DNA of 64,000 nt, from positions 381,501 through 445,500 of the forward strand of contig CAJNDS010002286.1 of the NCBI GenBank assembly GCA_905221605.1, written 5' to 3'. A program made the translations under genes and the position numbers. The notes under the pieces were generated by a model. That model was not told the DNA's origin and made no database searches. It saw only the letters and a list, made by a program, of their open reading frames with translations. The DNA is from Symbiodinium natans. Its lineage: Eukaryota; Sar; Dinophyceae; Suessiales; Symbiodiniaceae. Numbering within the stretch: position 1 is the first letter of the stretch; every line of letters begins with the position of its first letter. Below, piece by piece: positions 12,501-24,500 of this stretch.

Positions 12501-15500
12501 GCCTTCAAGCACCACCAGGACGGCTTTTTAGGGTTTAGGGTTTAGGGTTTAGGGTTCAGGGTTTAGGGTTTAGGGTTGTTTGACATGGGGCAGTCGAGCC
12601 TCAGGATGCGGCGACTGCCCGAAACCCTGAAGCCCATATATCAAGACGTCTTAGGGTTTAGGGCTTTAGGGTTTAGGGTTTAGGGTTTAGGGTTTAGGAC
12701 CCAAATGAACCACCAGCTTAAGGAACCCTTAACCCTCTTTAGCGCTCTTGGAAACTGTGGGTCTGCAAAATCCGACCGACAGGCTTTCAGGGGTTTAGGG
12801 TCAGTTCGGGTTTAGGGTTTGGGGCGTAGGGCTTAGGGTTGAGTGGAAGTGGGGTTTGGGGTGTAGGGCTTAGGGCTTAAATAGGGTTTAGGGTTAGGGT
12901 TCCGGGCCTAAGATTCTGCAGCCAACCCTGGACCCTAAACCCAAAACCGCTGGATCAGCTCTTGAAAAACATGGCGAGACACGGCCAGTGCTTCTTCTAG
13001 CCCCCTGCTCAACAGCAAAAGCCCCCCCCATAAACCCTAAATCCTCAACCCGCAACCCCAAACCCCAAACCCCAAACCCTAAGCCCTAAGCCCTAAGCCC
13101 TAAGCCCGAACCCTAAACCCTAAACCCTAAACCCTAAACCCTAAACCCTAAACCCTAAACCCTAAACCCTAAACCCTAAACCCTAAACCCTAAACCCTAA
13201 ACCCTAAACCCTAAACCCTAAACCCTAAACCCTAAACCCTAAACCCTACACCCCAACCCTAAACCCTAAACCCTAAACACTGTGCTCCGGAAGGAAACCT
13301 TGGCTCAATTGGAGCGAGATGCAGATCGCGAGATTGAGGAACTCAAGGAAATGCGGCCCGGGCTGCAGCTGAGTGGCTTGCTTTGAGGGACTGGCCCCGG
13401 GGGGGGGGGGGGGGGCTGGAGTAGGGTTTAGGGTTTAGGGTTCAGGGTTTAGGGCTTGGGGCTTAGGGTTTAGGGTTTGTGCCCAGCCCTACTTACAGAA
13501 ACGGCCATGGCAAAGTCATGTACAAACTGTTGCCATGGCTACCTCCAGCCCAACATGAGAGCGCAGCTCGCGACTCTTGTGGTCTGGATTTGGGAGCAGA
13601 ATTCAACCCTGAACCCGAAACCCTAAACCCTAAACCCTAAACCCTCAACCCTAGCCCTAAACCCTAAACAGGTACGAGCAGAAGTTGGCGCAAGAGAAGG
13701 ACGACAAGGTGCCGTGGCCTGAAGCGCGTTCTAAGTGCATCGACTCTGCCACCCCAGTTTTATGGTTTAGGGTTTAGGGTTTCGGGTTTCGGGTTAGGAT
13801 GTAGGGTTTAGGGCTTAGGGTTTAGGGCTCAGGGTTTAGGGCTCAGGGTTTAGGGCTTAGGGTTTAGGGTTTAGGGCTTAGAGTTTAGGGATGTTTAGGG
13901 TTCAGGGATGTTTAGGGTTGATGGGTTGAGGATTTAGGGTGCATCCTCTGCCATGTGAAAAAACGACAGCCTCGAACAGCACGCCAATCACGTTGAGAGG
14001 CTGTCGCAGGTATCAAAGAATGCTTCAGGTTATGTATGTAATCATATCTTTAGCTAATGTATTGATTGATTATTCGCTTATTTCTTGAAGTAGACCAAAG
14101 ACACACATCTTATGCGAAGCTAAATTATCCAATATGTGTTTCATTTGTATATTTCCCTAAACCCGAAACCCTAAACCAGGGTGAGAACCCTTCACGAAGG
14201 AGGCAGCAGTAGCTTTCGAGCTAAGGTCCGCTTGCGCGGCCAAGCTGGAATTCATCAGAAACACCACCACGACCTGCCGCTACGCTGAAAGTGCTGCATT
14301 TGCAGGGTTAGGGTTTAGGGTTTAGCTGCTGTCCAGCAGACAAGCTTGATCCAGTCCTCCAGAGCCCGAAGACGCCTTGTACGAAGTCTCCTTTTGATCG
14401 CTCGCCAGTTGGCTTTGCCACACATATATTCTACACACCACTTCTTTGGAAGGCAGTGGCTGGCCATTCGGTTCAAGACCGGGGCCTTTCTTAGCTATTG
14501 GAAAGTTCTGCGCGTAGAAATTGCAATAAGTGTCAAGTCTTTGAAGCTTGGAGTTGGGAGTTGTCGAGTTCAATGATTCCTGGCAGTTGTCGTACTCTTG
14601 CTGAGTAGTAAGAACGCCCAAAACACCAGCAGCCGATGTCAGTAGGAACTAGGAATACCCGAAGCCTACACACAAACCCTAAAACCGAAACCTCCAAGGC
14701 TGACATCATGAAGTCATCAACCATAAAAACCCTAAACCCTAAACTCCCGAAACCCCCCCCCCCCCCCCAACAAGGAACACCGACATGATGAAGAAAGAGG
14801 AGGAGGTCCGGAAGAAGGCCGAAGAGAGCCGCAAGGCCGAGGAGAAAATCTTGGGCCTCATGAAGGCCTGGCACTACCTTTGCGGCTTCTGAGGGTGGGT
14901 TTAGGGTTTAGGGTTTACGGTTTAGGGTTTCGGGTTTCGGGTTTAGGGTTTCGGGTTTCGGGTTTCGGGTTTAGGGTTTAGGGCTGACTGCCCCCCGAAA
15001 TGATGGGTTTTGAAAGTTCTGGGCCCTTCCTTAAGTTCCTTGGCGGATCGCAGGGGGGCTGAGGGCCCCTAAGCCCTAGAAATCCCGAAGCTTTCAAGAC
15101 CCTGCTGGGCTGAAGATCACGGACAGGGTTTGGGGGATTTAGGGTTTAGGGATTCAGGGTTTAGGGGGGGGTTTAGGCATTTGGGGTTTAGGGATCTAGG
15201 GTTTCGGGTTTTGAAGGGTTTAGGGATTTAGGGTTTAGGGTTCTGAGGGTTTATGGTATTGGGTTTAAAAGGCAGAATAAGGGTTACTCTCACGGGTATA
15301 CCACGTGCCAGGATAAGGACTCCAATGAGAAAGAGATCAAGGAGCGCGACAAGACCATTCACGACAAGGCCATCGGCTGCCCTTAGGGTTTAGGGTTTAG
15401 GGTTTAGGGTTTAGGGTTTAGGGTTTAGGGTTTAGGGTTTGGTGAGGGCTTGGGGTTTGACATGGCCCCCTTGCTGCCATTTGGGCTGAAGAGGACCTTG

Positions 15501-18500
15501 TGTAGAGCGATTTTTGCCAGAGGGCTTCAAGGGCCAGCCTACGAGAGAGAGGGGGAGGGTTTAGGGTTTAGGGTTTAGGGTTGAGGGTTGAGGGTTTAGG
15601 GTTTAGGGTTCAGGGTTTAGGGTTTTAGGGTTTTAGGGTTTAGGGTGAGGGCTTTAGATTCAAGGCCTGGGTTCCGCACCTGTGGCCTACTGTACTGGCC
15701 CTAAGCCCTAAACCCCGGTTTAGGGTTTAGGGTTTAGGGTTTTAGGGCTTAGGGCTTAGGGCTTAGGGCTTAGGGCTTAGGGCTTAGGGTTTACGGCCCT
15801 AACCCCTAAACCCGAAACCCTAAACCCTAAACCCTAAACCTAAACCCTAAAGCCCCCCAAGGAGCAGCGGATCTTCGACCTGAAGAAGCAGCGCCTTGGC
15901 TTCCGGATCTCGCGCATCGCTGTCCTCCGTAGACACTGACCCAGCCCCCTAGGAGGATTAGGGTTTAGGGTTTAGGGTTTAGGGTTTAGGGTTTAGGGTT
16001 TAGGGTTTAGGGTTTAGGGTTTAGGGTTTAGGGTTTAGTGCAAAAGAATTCAGGGCCAAGGTGGAGGTTCCTCTCTCTTTTGTTGTTGTTGTTGCGGAAA
16101 ATGTCAGTCAGGCCTGCAACCCTAAAGGGACCCAGGGGGGTGGAGAACTGCCCCGATAAGAGTGCTCTGAGTCTGAACCCCAAACCCTAAACCCTAAACC
16201 CTAAACCCTAAACCCCCAAAGAAGCTGTCGAGGCCCCCGAGTCGCCTACTGAAGAACTACAAGGGGTCCTCCCCAGGCTCCCCTAACTCCGTAAAATCCC
16301 AAAACCCCGAAACCCCAAAATCCCTCAACCCTAGGAAGGAGCTCGGATTTTTTCATGCGCCTTCTAGGGTCATCAGTGTTGCACGACTGCTTTCAGCGGA
16401 TGTCTTGTCCAAGGAACCAGGAGCTCGAGAAGTTCCGCTTCGCCCCTCGGTTAGGGTGGTCAAGGAGTTTGGCCGCCTTGTGCGGAACCGGATGTCCAGA
16501 CAACTGCCTGAGTGATTCTGAACTTGAGGGTCCCCTTCTTGGGACGTCCTTAGCAGAGACTAACTGCATGTTGGGTCATACTAAGGGGTACCTAAACCCT
16601 AATGAAAAAACCCTGAACCCTAGACCCTATTTTGGGAAATACCTCCTTTTTGTTCTTGGAGTGTGGTACGACTACTGCTCTCGCACGTGCCACAGGCCTA
16701 TAGAAGAGGAGTGAGCTGGCCACCACTGCTGAACATCATCCGCATTTTAAGAATACTTAAAAGGGTTTAGGGTTTAGGGGTTAGGGTTTAGGGATTAGGG
16801 TATTAAACCCCAAAAAGGAGGAGAAACAAGGTCTCTTGTTCCAGAATCTCCCAACAGTGCACCAGTGTGCTCTTAAGCATATACTCTATGGGTCGGAATA
16901 ATGACGACTCGTATTCCCTCATAGTCCCTTTATAGTTATTCTAGAAAATCCCCCCAAAACCCTTTTCTAATTGTCAACGCCCCTACATTATGCTGAACAA
17001 AACCTCGGCGCAATTGATGGGTCTTGGACCGGAGCAAATCAAAGTAGAAAGTCCCTCCTCCTCCTCCTCCTCATGGAGGCATTTCAAACCCTAAACCCTC
17101 GGCCACGAATATGAAACTACCCATGCCCCAAGGTGCTGGACTACAAAATCAGAGAGTTGAAGGCCCGCATTGGGGGCATGAAAGCCAGCGGCTGATGTGG
17201 GGTTCAGGGCTTAGAATTTAGGATGCAGGGTTTAGGGTTGAGGGTTGAACACCAAGGACCAAGGCAGCTCCCCTGTAAGCCCTAACGTAAAGTGCCCTAA
17301 AGCGCTGAGGACCCTAAAGACCCTAATGCCAATTCCCTGCAATGTGGGCGTACAGTTTAGCTAGGCGAGCGAGAAAAAAAATAGACCCTAAACCCCTAAG
17401 CCCCCCAAGCCCCCTAACCCTAAACCCTTAACCCTAAACCCTAAACCCCTAAGCCCCCTAAGCCGTCTTGGAGTTGGGAAGGCCCAGATCGACCCAAAGA
17501 CCGCAGACATCGCCTCCATGAAGACGCAGACTCAGGCGCCGGAAGCTTCCCAACTGCCATAGGGAGAGTTCATAGGGGCTGAGGGGTTTTTAGGGGTTTA
17601 GGGTTTAGGGTTTAGGGTTCCCAACTACCATACCGAAGGTTTATAGGGGTTGAGGGTTTATAGGGGTTTAGGGTTCAGGGTTGAGGGTTGAGGGTTTATA
17701 GGGGTTTAGGGTTCAGGGCTGAGGGTTGAGGATTTTTTAGGGGTTGAAGGTTGAGGGTTTAGATTTTAGGGTTTGAGGTTTTGGGGCCGTGTAAGGACGC
17801 CAGCTCTTTAGAGAGGGTGCGATGGCTTTGGGGGAGCCGAGGCGGGGAGTGATTTGGAGGGTTGGGTGGGTGGTCCGGAGTGTAGACTTCGAGACATCGG
17901 AGGGTCAAGAGTGCATAAACATTGAGGGGGCAAAGCTCTTCAGTGTGTGTGCCATGCGCACCGGATGTCGACAATCTCGACCAGTGGATCTGAACCTACG
18001 TCACCAGGGCAGCACAGGGACAGGCACCATGTACACCCTAACCCTAAACCCTAAACCCTAAACCCTAAACCCTAAACCCTAAACCCTAAACCCTAAACCC
18101 TAAACCCTAAACCCTAAACCCTAAACCCTAAACCCTAAACCCTAAACCCTAAACCCTAAACCCTAAACCCTAAACCCTAAAACAAACCCTGGCGTCAGGC
18201 CATGGAAGATGAGCTGAATGACTACAAGCGCATCTCGGCCTCGCTCGGTTGCAGCTGACTTTGGTGTCTACGACCGCTGTGACTGAATAGGGTATAGGGT
18301 TTAGGGTTTAGGGTTTAGGGTTCAGGTTTTAGGGTTTAGGGTTTAGGGTTTAGGGAATAGGGTACGTAGTTGACGGGCGAGAGTGCTGAGGCAAGAACAA
18401 GCAGCTTGCTCCGGTCTCAGCATTGCAGTCCGCAGTACTGAGCATGCTTCGGGATAAGGGGTAGATAATTGTTTAAAGCTCTAAAGAGTACTACTACAAT

Positions 18501-21500
18501 AAACTCTGAAGAGTACTACTACAATACCAGAAGAATACATACGTGTATACATATACTTCATTGAATCATATGTAAGGTTTGAAGGGTTTCGGAACATTTT
18601 GCTGGACAGAGGTAACTCTGAATCTTGTCCTGCAATGCCCAAGTAAAGTCTGGTCCCCCCAAGCAAAGTTTGCGAAATCAACCTGCATGCGTGCTTGGAC
18701 AGTATTAATGCCCTTCATCACGCCACCCGGAGGTTGTTGACCATGGTTCGCTCTAGCATTGTATGTACGCCGAGAGGAGCCTTTACATGTTGCAAGGGTA
18801 TATGGTGGCCGCCCAGAAAGGACCTCTCCTCCCCTCAAAAAGTGGAGACGATGGCAGCTTTCCGTTTTGCAGCCTGCAGCGATTTGCCGCCCGACAACTC
18901 ACACAAGGCGCTTCAGATTTCGCAGTTGCAGATGAAGCAGCGTGCCCTGCAGGAGGAGCGCTTTGCGTGCTGAGACGGTTGCGGTCAGGGCTGTGATGGC
19001 TGGGGCCTTTGTGTGAAGCTCCGAAAAGTTTCGGTTTCTGTGGAATGCCACCAAGCCACCTGAACCCTAAACTTCTAAACCCATCACAGACTGCGGCCCT
19101 TTGCTGACAGGAGATCAAAGCGCAAAAGAGGACCAGCTTGCTCCACTGGGTTCCACCCATCAAGTCTCTCCCAGCTCGAAAACCTAAACCCTAAACCTTT
19201 GCGGTTCTGGCTTGTAGACCGGCTGTTAGTTGTAAGGCAGGCTCACCTATAGGCTGGCGAGAAGTACTTCTTTAGGGTGATCCCCTTTAACTACAGCGCA
19301 AACAAAAGGCTGCACTACGAATTCCTACCTACCCAATCCCTAAACCCGCCAAGCGCATGGGATGGCAAGAAGCCCTACACCCGACGGTTAAACCCGATGT
19401 AAACCACATACAAACCCTACAGATGCCAAAGAAACTCAAAAAAACCCTAGAAACCCTAAGCCCTCTCAGACGGGAAGGTGTTCGCGGGATGAAGGGCTCG
19501 AGGCATTTGACCCTACACCCCTAAAGCCCTAAACCCTAAGCCCTAAGCCCCTAAACCCTAAACCCCAAGAAATCCTTCAAATCCTAAACCCTAACCCCCC
19601 TACACCCTAAAAATCCTAGACCCCCAGAAGCCCTAAACCCTAAACCCCAAACCGGTGCTAACCGCTGCAGGAAGCTCCGGGACGACTTGTCGCTCATCAA
19701 GCGCTTCAAGCTGGACCTCAGCGACTGCCACCTGGGCTTTGAATGGCTTTAAGGTTGAGGGTTTGGGGTTTTTGGGGTTTAGGGTTTTTGGGGTTTTTGG
19801 GGTTTTTGGGGTTTTTGGGGTTTTTGGGGTTTTTGGGGTTTTTGGGGTTTAGGGTTTGGGGGCTTTAGGGTTTGGGGTTTGGGGTTTTTAGAGTTTAGGG
19901 CTTCGGGTTCAAGGTTTGGGGTTTTCGGGCTTCAGGGTTTTAGGGCCTTTAGGGTTTTCGGGATTTAGGCTGTTAGGGGTTTCCGGCTTTAATGGGTTTT
20001 AGGGGTGTAATTAGGGATTTTACAGGGTTTGAAGGGTTCAAGGCCTTAAGTGGGGTAAGGGTTTAAAGGGTTTAGAGGCACGAACGGCTTTAAAGGAGGG
20101 CTTTTTGAATGTGTGTGTGTGTGTGTGCGTAAGGGCGTTAAGGGTTTAGGGATTACAGGGGGTGGGGGGGTGGGGGGGGGGGGGACAACTTAGGTTGAAA
20201 TGGTGGCTTCTTTTGCAGGGGCTTCCAGGGCTTCTTGGGTACCTCAAAACGGTTGAGGGTTTGGGGATGCACGGCATGACCTGGGACCAAAAGGGCTCAG
20301 GGTTCAGACGACGGTTTAGGGTTTTGGGTTTAGGATTTGGGGTTTAGGGTTTAGGGTTTAGGATTTAGGGTTTAGGGTTTAGGGTTTAGGATTTTCCATG
20401 GCTTGGACCACCAAATTCGCAACAGCCAGTTGGACTCACCATGCCGTAGGAGGAAGGATGCCCAAACACCAGTTGCCATGAACCAACCCATCCACCTCCA
20501 ACAAAGCCCACACACCCTAAACCCTAAACCCTAAACCCTAAACCCTAAACCCTAAACCCTGAACCTCTAAATCCCACCAAGAAACAGGTCCCAGGCCCTA
20601 AACCCTAAAACCCTAAACCGCACGCCCTATATAAAACCCTAAACCCCATGCCCTACACCCTAAACCCCAAGCCCTAAAACCCTAAACCCTAACAGAAAGA
20701 AACAGATCCCAAGCCCTAAGCTCCAAATCCCCAAGCCTTTAAAAACATGGAACCCTGAACCCCTAAAGCCCTAAGCCCCAACACAGAAACAGATCCCAGG
20801 CCTGGAGACCATTTCGGAACCGAAGGCCCTGAAAGAGAGTGTCACGGCTCTTTACAGGCGCGGCCGGGTTCCGTCTAAGGTTACCATGGGCCCTTAGTAA
20901 TGGTCCCTTATCCTTCTTTCAAGGGGATTTAAAGGGATCCGCAGTAGGGGCCTATGTATGGTGTACGTCTACGGGTCTTCGGATCCCCTCTTTTGCCAAG
21001 CAACCCAAAACCCACTTGCTGTTTGCAGGTTCTACCTAAGAACCATGTGCTTCTCCATTCTACCAAAGAATTCTAGCAGAACGGTTGTCAGCATGACCTA
21101 CAAGAAAGCTGGCTAACTTGGCTTCTTTGAGCAGGCTTGGGGGAGGGCTAGGCCTTAAGGTTTTAGGGTCCCATCGCGAGATGTTTGGTTCTGCTCTCAA
21201 TGCTTTCTGAGTCCATGCTAAGCACACCTAGCACGACCGCTCCCTTTTTTGCCGGCAATCTCCCTAAACCCTAAACCCTAAACCCTAAACCCTAAACCCT
21301 AAACCCTAAACCCTAAACCCTAAACCCTAAACCCTACGTAGTTCAGACAATGTTGGGCCTCGAAGCCTCCAAGCCGCATGCGCCGTCTCCGCGCAGGAAG
21401 TATGTCCAGGGTGGCGCGAAGCGACAAGATCTGGACACGGACATGCAGAAGGAGTACAACAGGCCGTTTGTCGTAGTGACCCAACATGAAAAAGAAGCCA

Positions 21501-24500
21501 CCATCTCAGAATGTAGTACGTCCTGACCTCCGATAGCCTAGCCATGGGCCCTGAAGGTAGTATATGGGCAGTGCGGCAGCTTCCTAACTGAGGGTCCCTT
21601 TTTGGGTACCCATACTGAGGCGGCACCCTAAAAAAGGGGGACCCCAAAAAGGGGCCCCAATGTAGAGAACTACCCACATATCTCGTTTTGTTGCACATGA
21701 TGATCTGTGGGATGTTCATTCTTGGCAGGTTTGGTGGGATAGGATTCTTCGATGGTGGTTCGGCTAGCCAGTCTTCGGTTCGGGCCGAGCATGTGGTGTG
21801 CTGGGAGATCCCTCAGTTTTGTCCGCATAAAAGCCTCGAAGCATCAGGCCTCTCCCTGAACCCCTGGAAATCCCCAAAGCTGAAGCGGAAAGGCGGTTTT
21901 CCTTCGTTGGAGCCGCCCCCAAGATTCCTCGAAGACCAGAAACCCTCAACCCTAAACCCCAAACCCTGAACCCTAAACCTGGGCAGAGAGAGAGACAGAG
22001 AGAGAGAGGCAGCGAGACTACCTGGAGAAGTCCGTGGACTCGTTGAAGCGAAAGCTGGAGAAAGACAGCCAGGCTGCCATGGGTGCAGGTGTTGCCTTTA
22101 CAACATCGGCTTCTGGCCCAAGTTTTTTTCGGGGTTTAGGGTTTAGGGTTTAGGGTTTAGGGTTCAGGGTTTAGGGTTTAGGGCTTAGGCTCAGGCACCG
22201 GATTTCGGGTCTCACGATGCGAAGGTTTTGGGTATTAGACTGGGCTTGAGCCTTGAAAACATCCGCCACAGCCCAGGGGGCTCTGGGTCTTGGGAGCTGA
22301 TTCCTTCACCTCACTTCCTCCGATTCCTTCGCGTATATGAAAGCAGGGTTTACATTTCTGTTTTTGGTGAGTGTATATAATTTTGGTGAGTGCATATACC
22401 GGGTGTCCTTTTGGGGGGGGTACAAGAAATATATACCCTACTTCGTATCAGTATATCAAAGCCAAGAGTATAAGCTGACGGTAAGTAAGCTGCTGGCGTG
22501 GTGCTCTTCCCAAGCTCATGACCCGGCTCTTCGCGAAGTTCTGTTTTCAAGTAAGCCTTGTCCGACCCTGACCTTTTCGGGAGCCTACAGATTTTCCAAC
22601 ACCATCCCCTTGCAACCCTAGTAAGTAAAAGGATTCTTCCGTCTCCGGCCCTAGCACTCAGACAGCGGCAGTTTCCCTACATAACCCTAAACCCTAAACC
22701 CTAAACCCTAATCACACTCATTCTATTTACACAGGCCCTACAATGGACAAACGCTCGACCTTGGGATGTTCCCCCTTATACTAGCAGTCCGCACGAGGAT
22801 TGCAGTGCCCCCGATTAGAATCCCCGTTAAGGACTGTTAGTATAAGGGGGAACATCCCAAGCTCAACCCTAAACCCTAAACCCTAAACCCTAAACCCTAA
22901 GCCCTAAACCCTAAACCCTAAACCGCAGTACACAAGCGGATGTTCTTTCGAGGCCCATCGCATCGACAACATGAGGATCATGCAGGCGCGTGCCCGGGTT
23001 TGGGGTTTAGGCTTTAGGGTATAGTAAGGGTTTAGGGATTAGGGTTCAGGGTTTAGGGTTTAGGGTTGAGGACTGGGAGAAGATTAATGATGCGTCGCCG
23101 AGTGGTACCCTTTTCCCCTTTTTTAGGTTCAAGGTTCCCTTGCAAAGTAACCAACCCCAAAAAAAGGGCACCTTTTTGTGATCTGGCTTCTGGGCTACTA
23201 AATCTGTGCTCACGATGAGCTTGCCGAGCATGTTTCTGCAACTGTCGGAAGTCCAGAGACTTAGATTCGTTTTCTTCAGTTCCGCGCGGCCTCAAGTCGC
23301 CTACTTGAACAGTTCTGGCCAGAGCACATCCGAACGAATGCTACAGTTTGAAAAAAGTCGGAGCTCTAAACCCTACCCCGCTGTTCCAGCCTTGTTTGGG
23401 GGGAGGGGGGTGAGGCTGTTACATCCCATGTGTTTACGTGCGCATGCAGGCATGCTTTCAAACTTGGTGCAGGAAAACGTCTCACTTATCCGGGAGATCA
23501 ATGACCTCCGGAGAGAGATCAACAACCTCAAGCATGAGCGGCAAGCGCAGGAGCTATCGGGTTCGGCATTCAGCAAGTACCAGCTTCAAAAGGTTTAGCG
23601 GACTTCTCTTGTTTCTGCGTAGGTGAATATAGTGTGTATATATATATATATCAATACATATATATATATATAGAGAGAGAGAATATGTGTAGATATATAT
23701 ATATATATACTCTTTTCGTTCCCCGAAACCAAGGCACCACATAGGCCAAACAAGTCCGAGCACACCCGGCAACTCCGAAGCCCAGGTGGCCCCCTAAGTC
23801 TCTCAGTCCCAAAACTCCAAAAACTGAGGGATTCTTGGGAAGAATTCGAGTAACTTGGGGTACTGAAACTCCTAACTTGGGAAGAATTCTAGTAACTTGG
23901 GGTACTGAAACTCCTAAGAAGCAGCCAAAAACTTTGTGATTTTTGCTGCTGGGGTTCCAAGTTCAGTATAGAAAACAGGAGCTTGCCAACATGGGCCAGA
24001 GCATCCAGACCTCCAAGGCAGCCGACCTCGAACGCCGCTTGCCTGCAGGGTTTAGGGCTTAGGGTTTAGGGTTTAGGGTTGTGTGCTGATATGTTCATGC
24101 TCCCTTCATCAGGTCCAGGCAGGCTGTGCAGGGTGTAGGGTTTAGGGTTTAGGGTTTAGGGTTGTGTGCTGATGTATTCATTCTCCCTTCATCAGGTCCA
24201 GGCAGGCTGTGCAGGGTGTAGAGTTTAGGGTTTAGGGTTTGGGGTTTAGGGTTTAGGGTTTTTAAGGCCATACAAAGTGCGGAGAGTGGGAATGTCTTGG
24301 GCTGTCTTGTGGGCGCCTCTGCACGGAAAGCCACGCCTTGACTGGGGCTACGTAGGCCCAGTTTACCAACGCGTGCCTGAACAGAACCCTGCGATCTATG
24401 GCCCTAGACCCTAAACCCTAAATCCTAATTCCTAAACCCTATCCTCATTACCCGAAACCCCACACCCTAAGCCCTCTGGAGGCATGGTTTTAACCTACTG

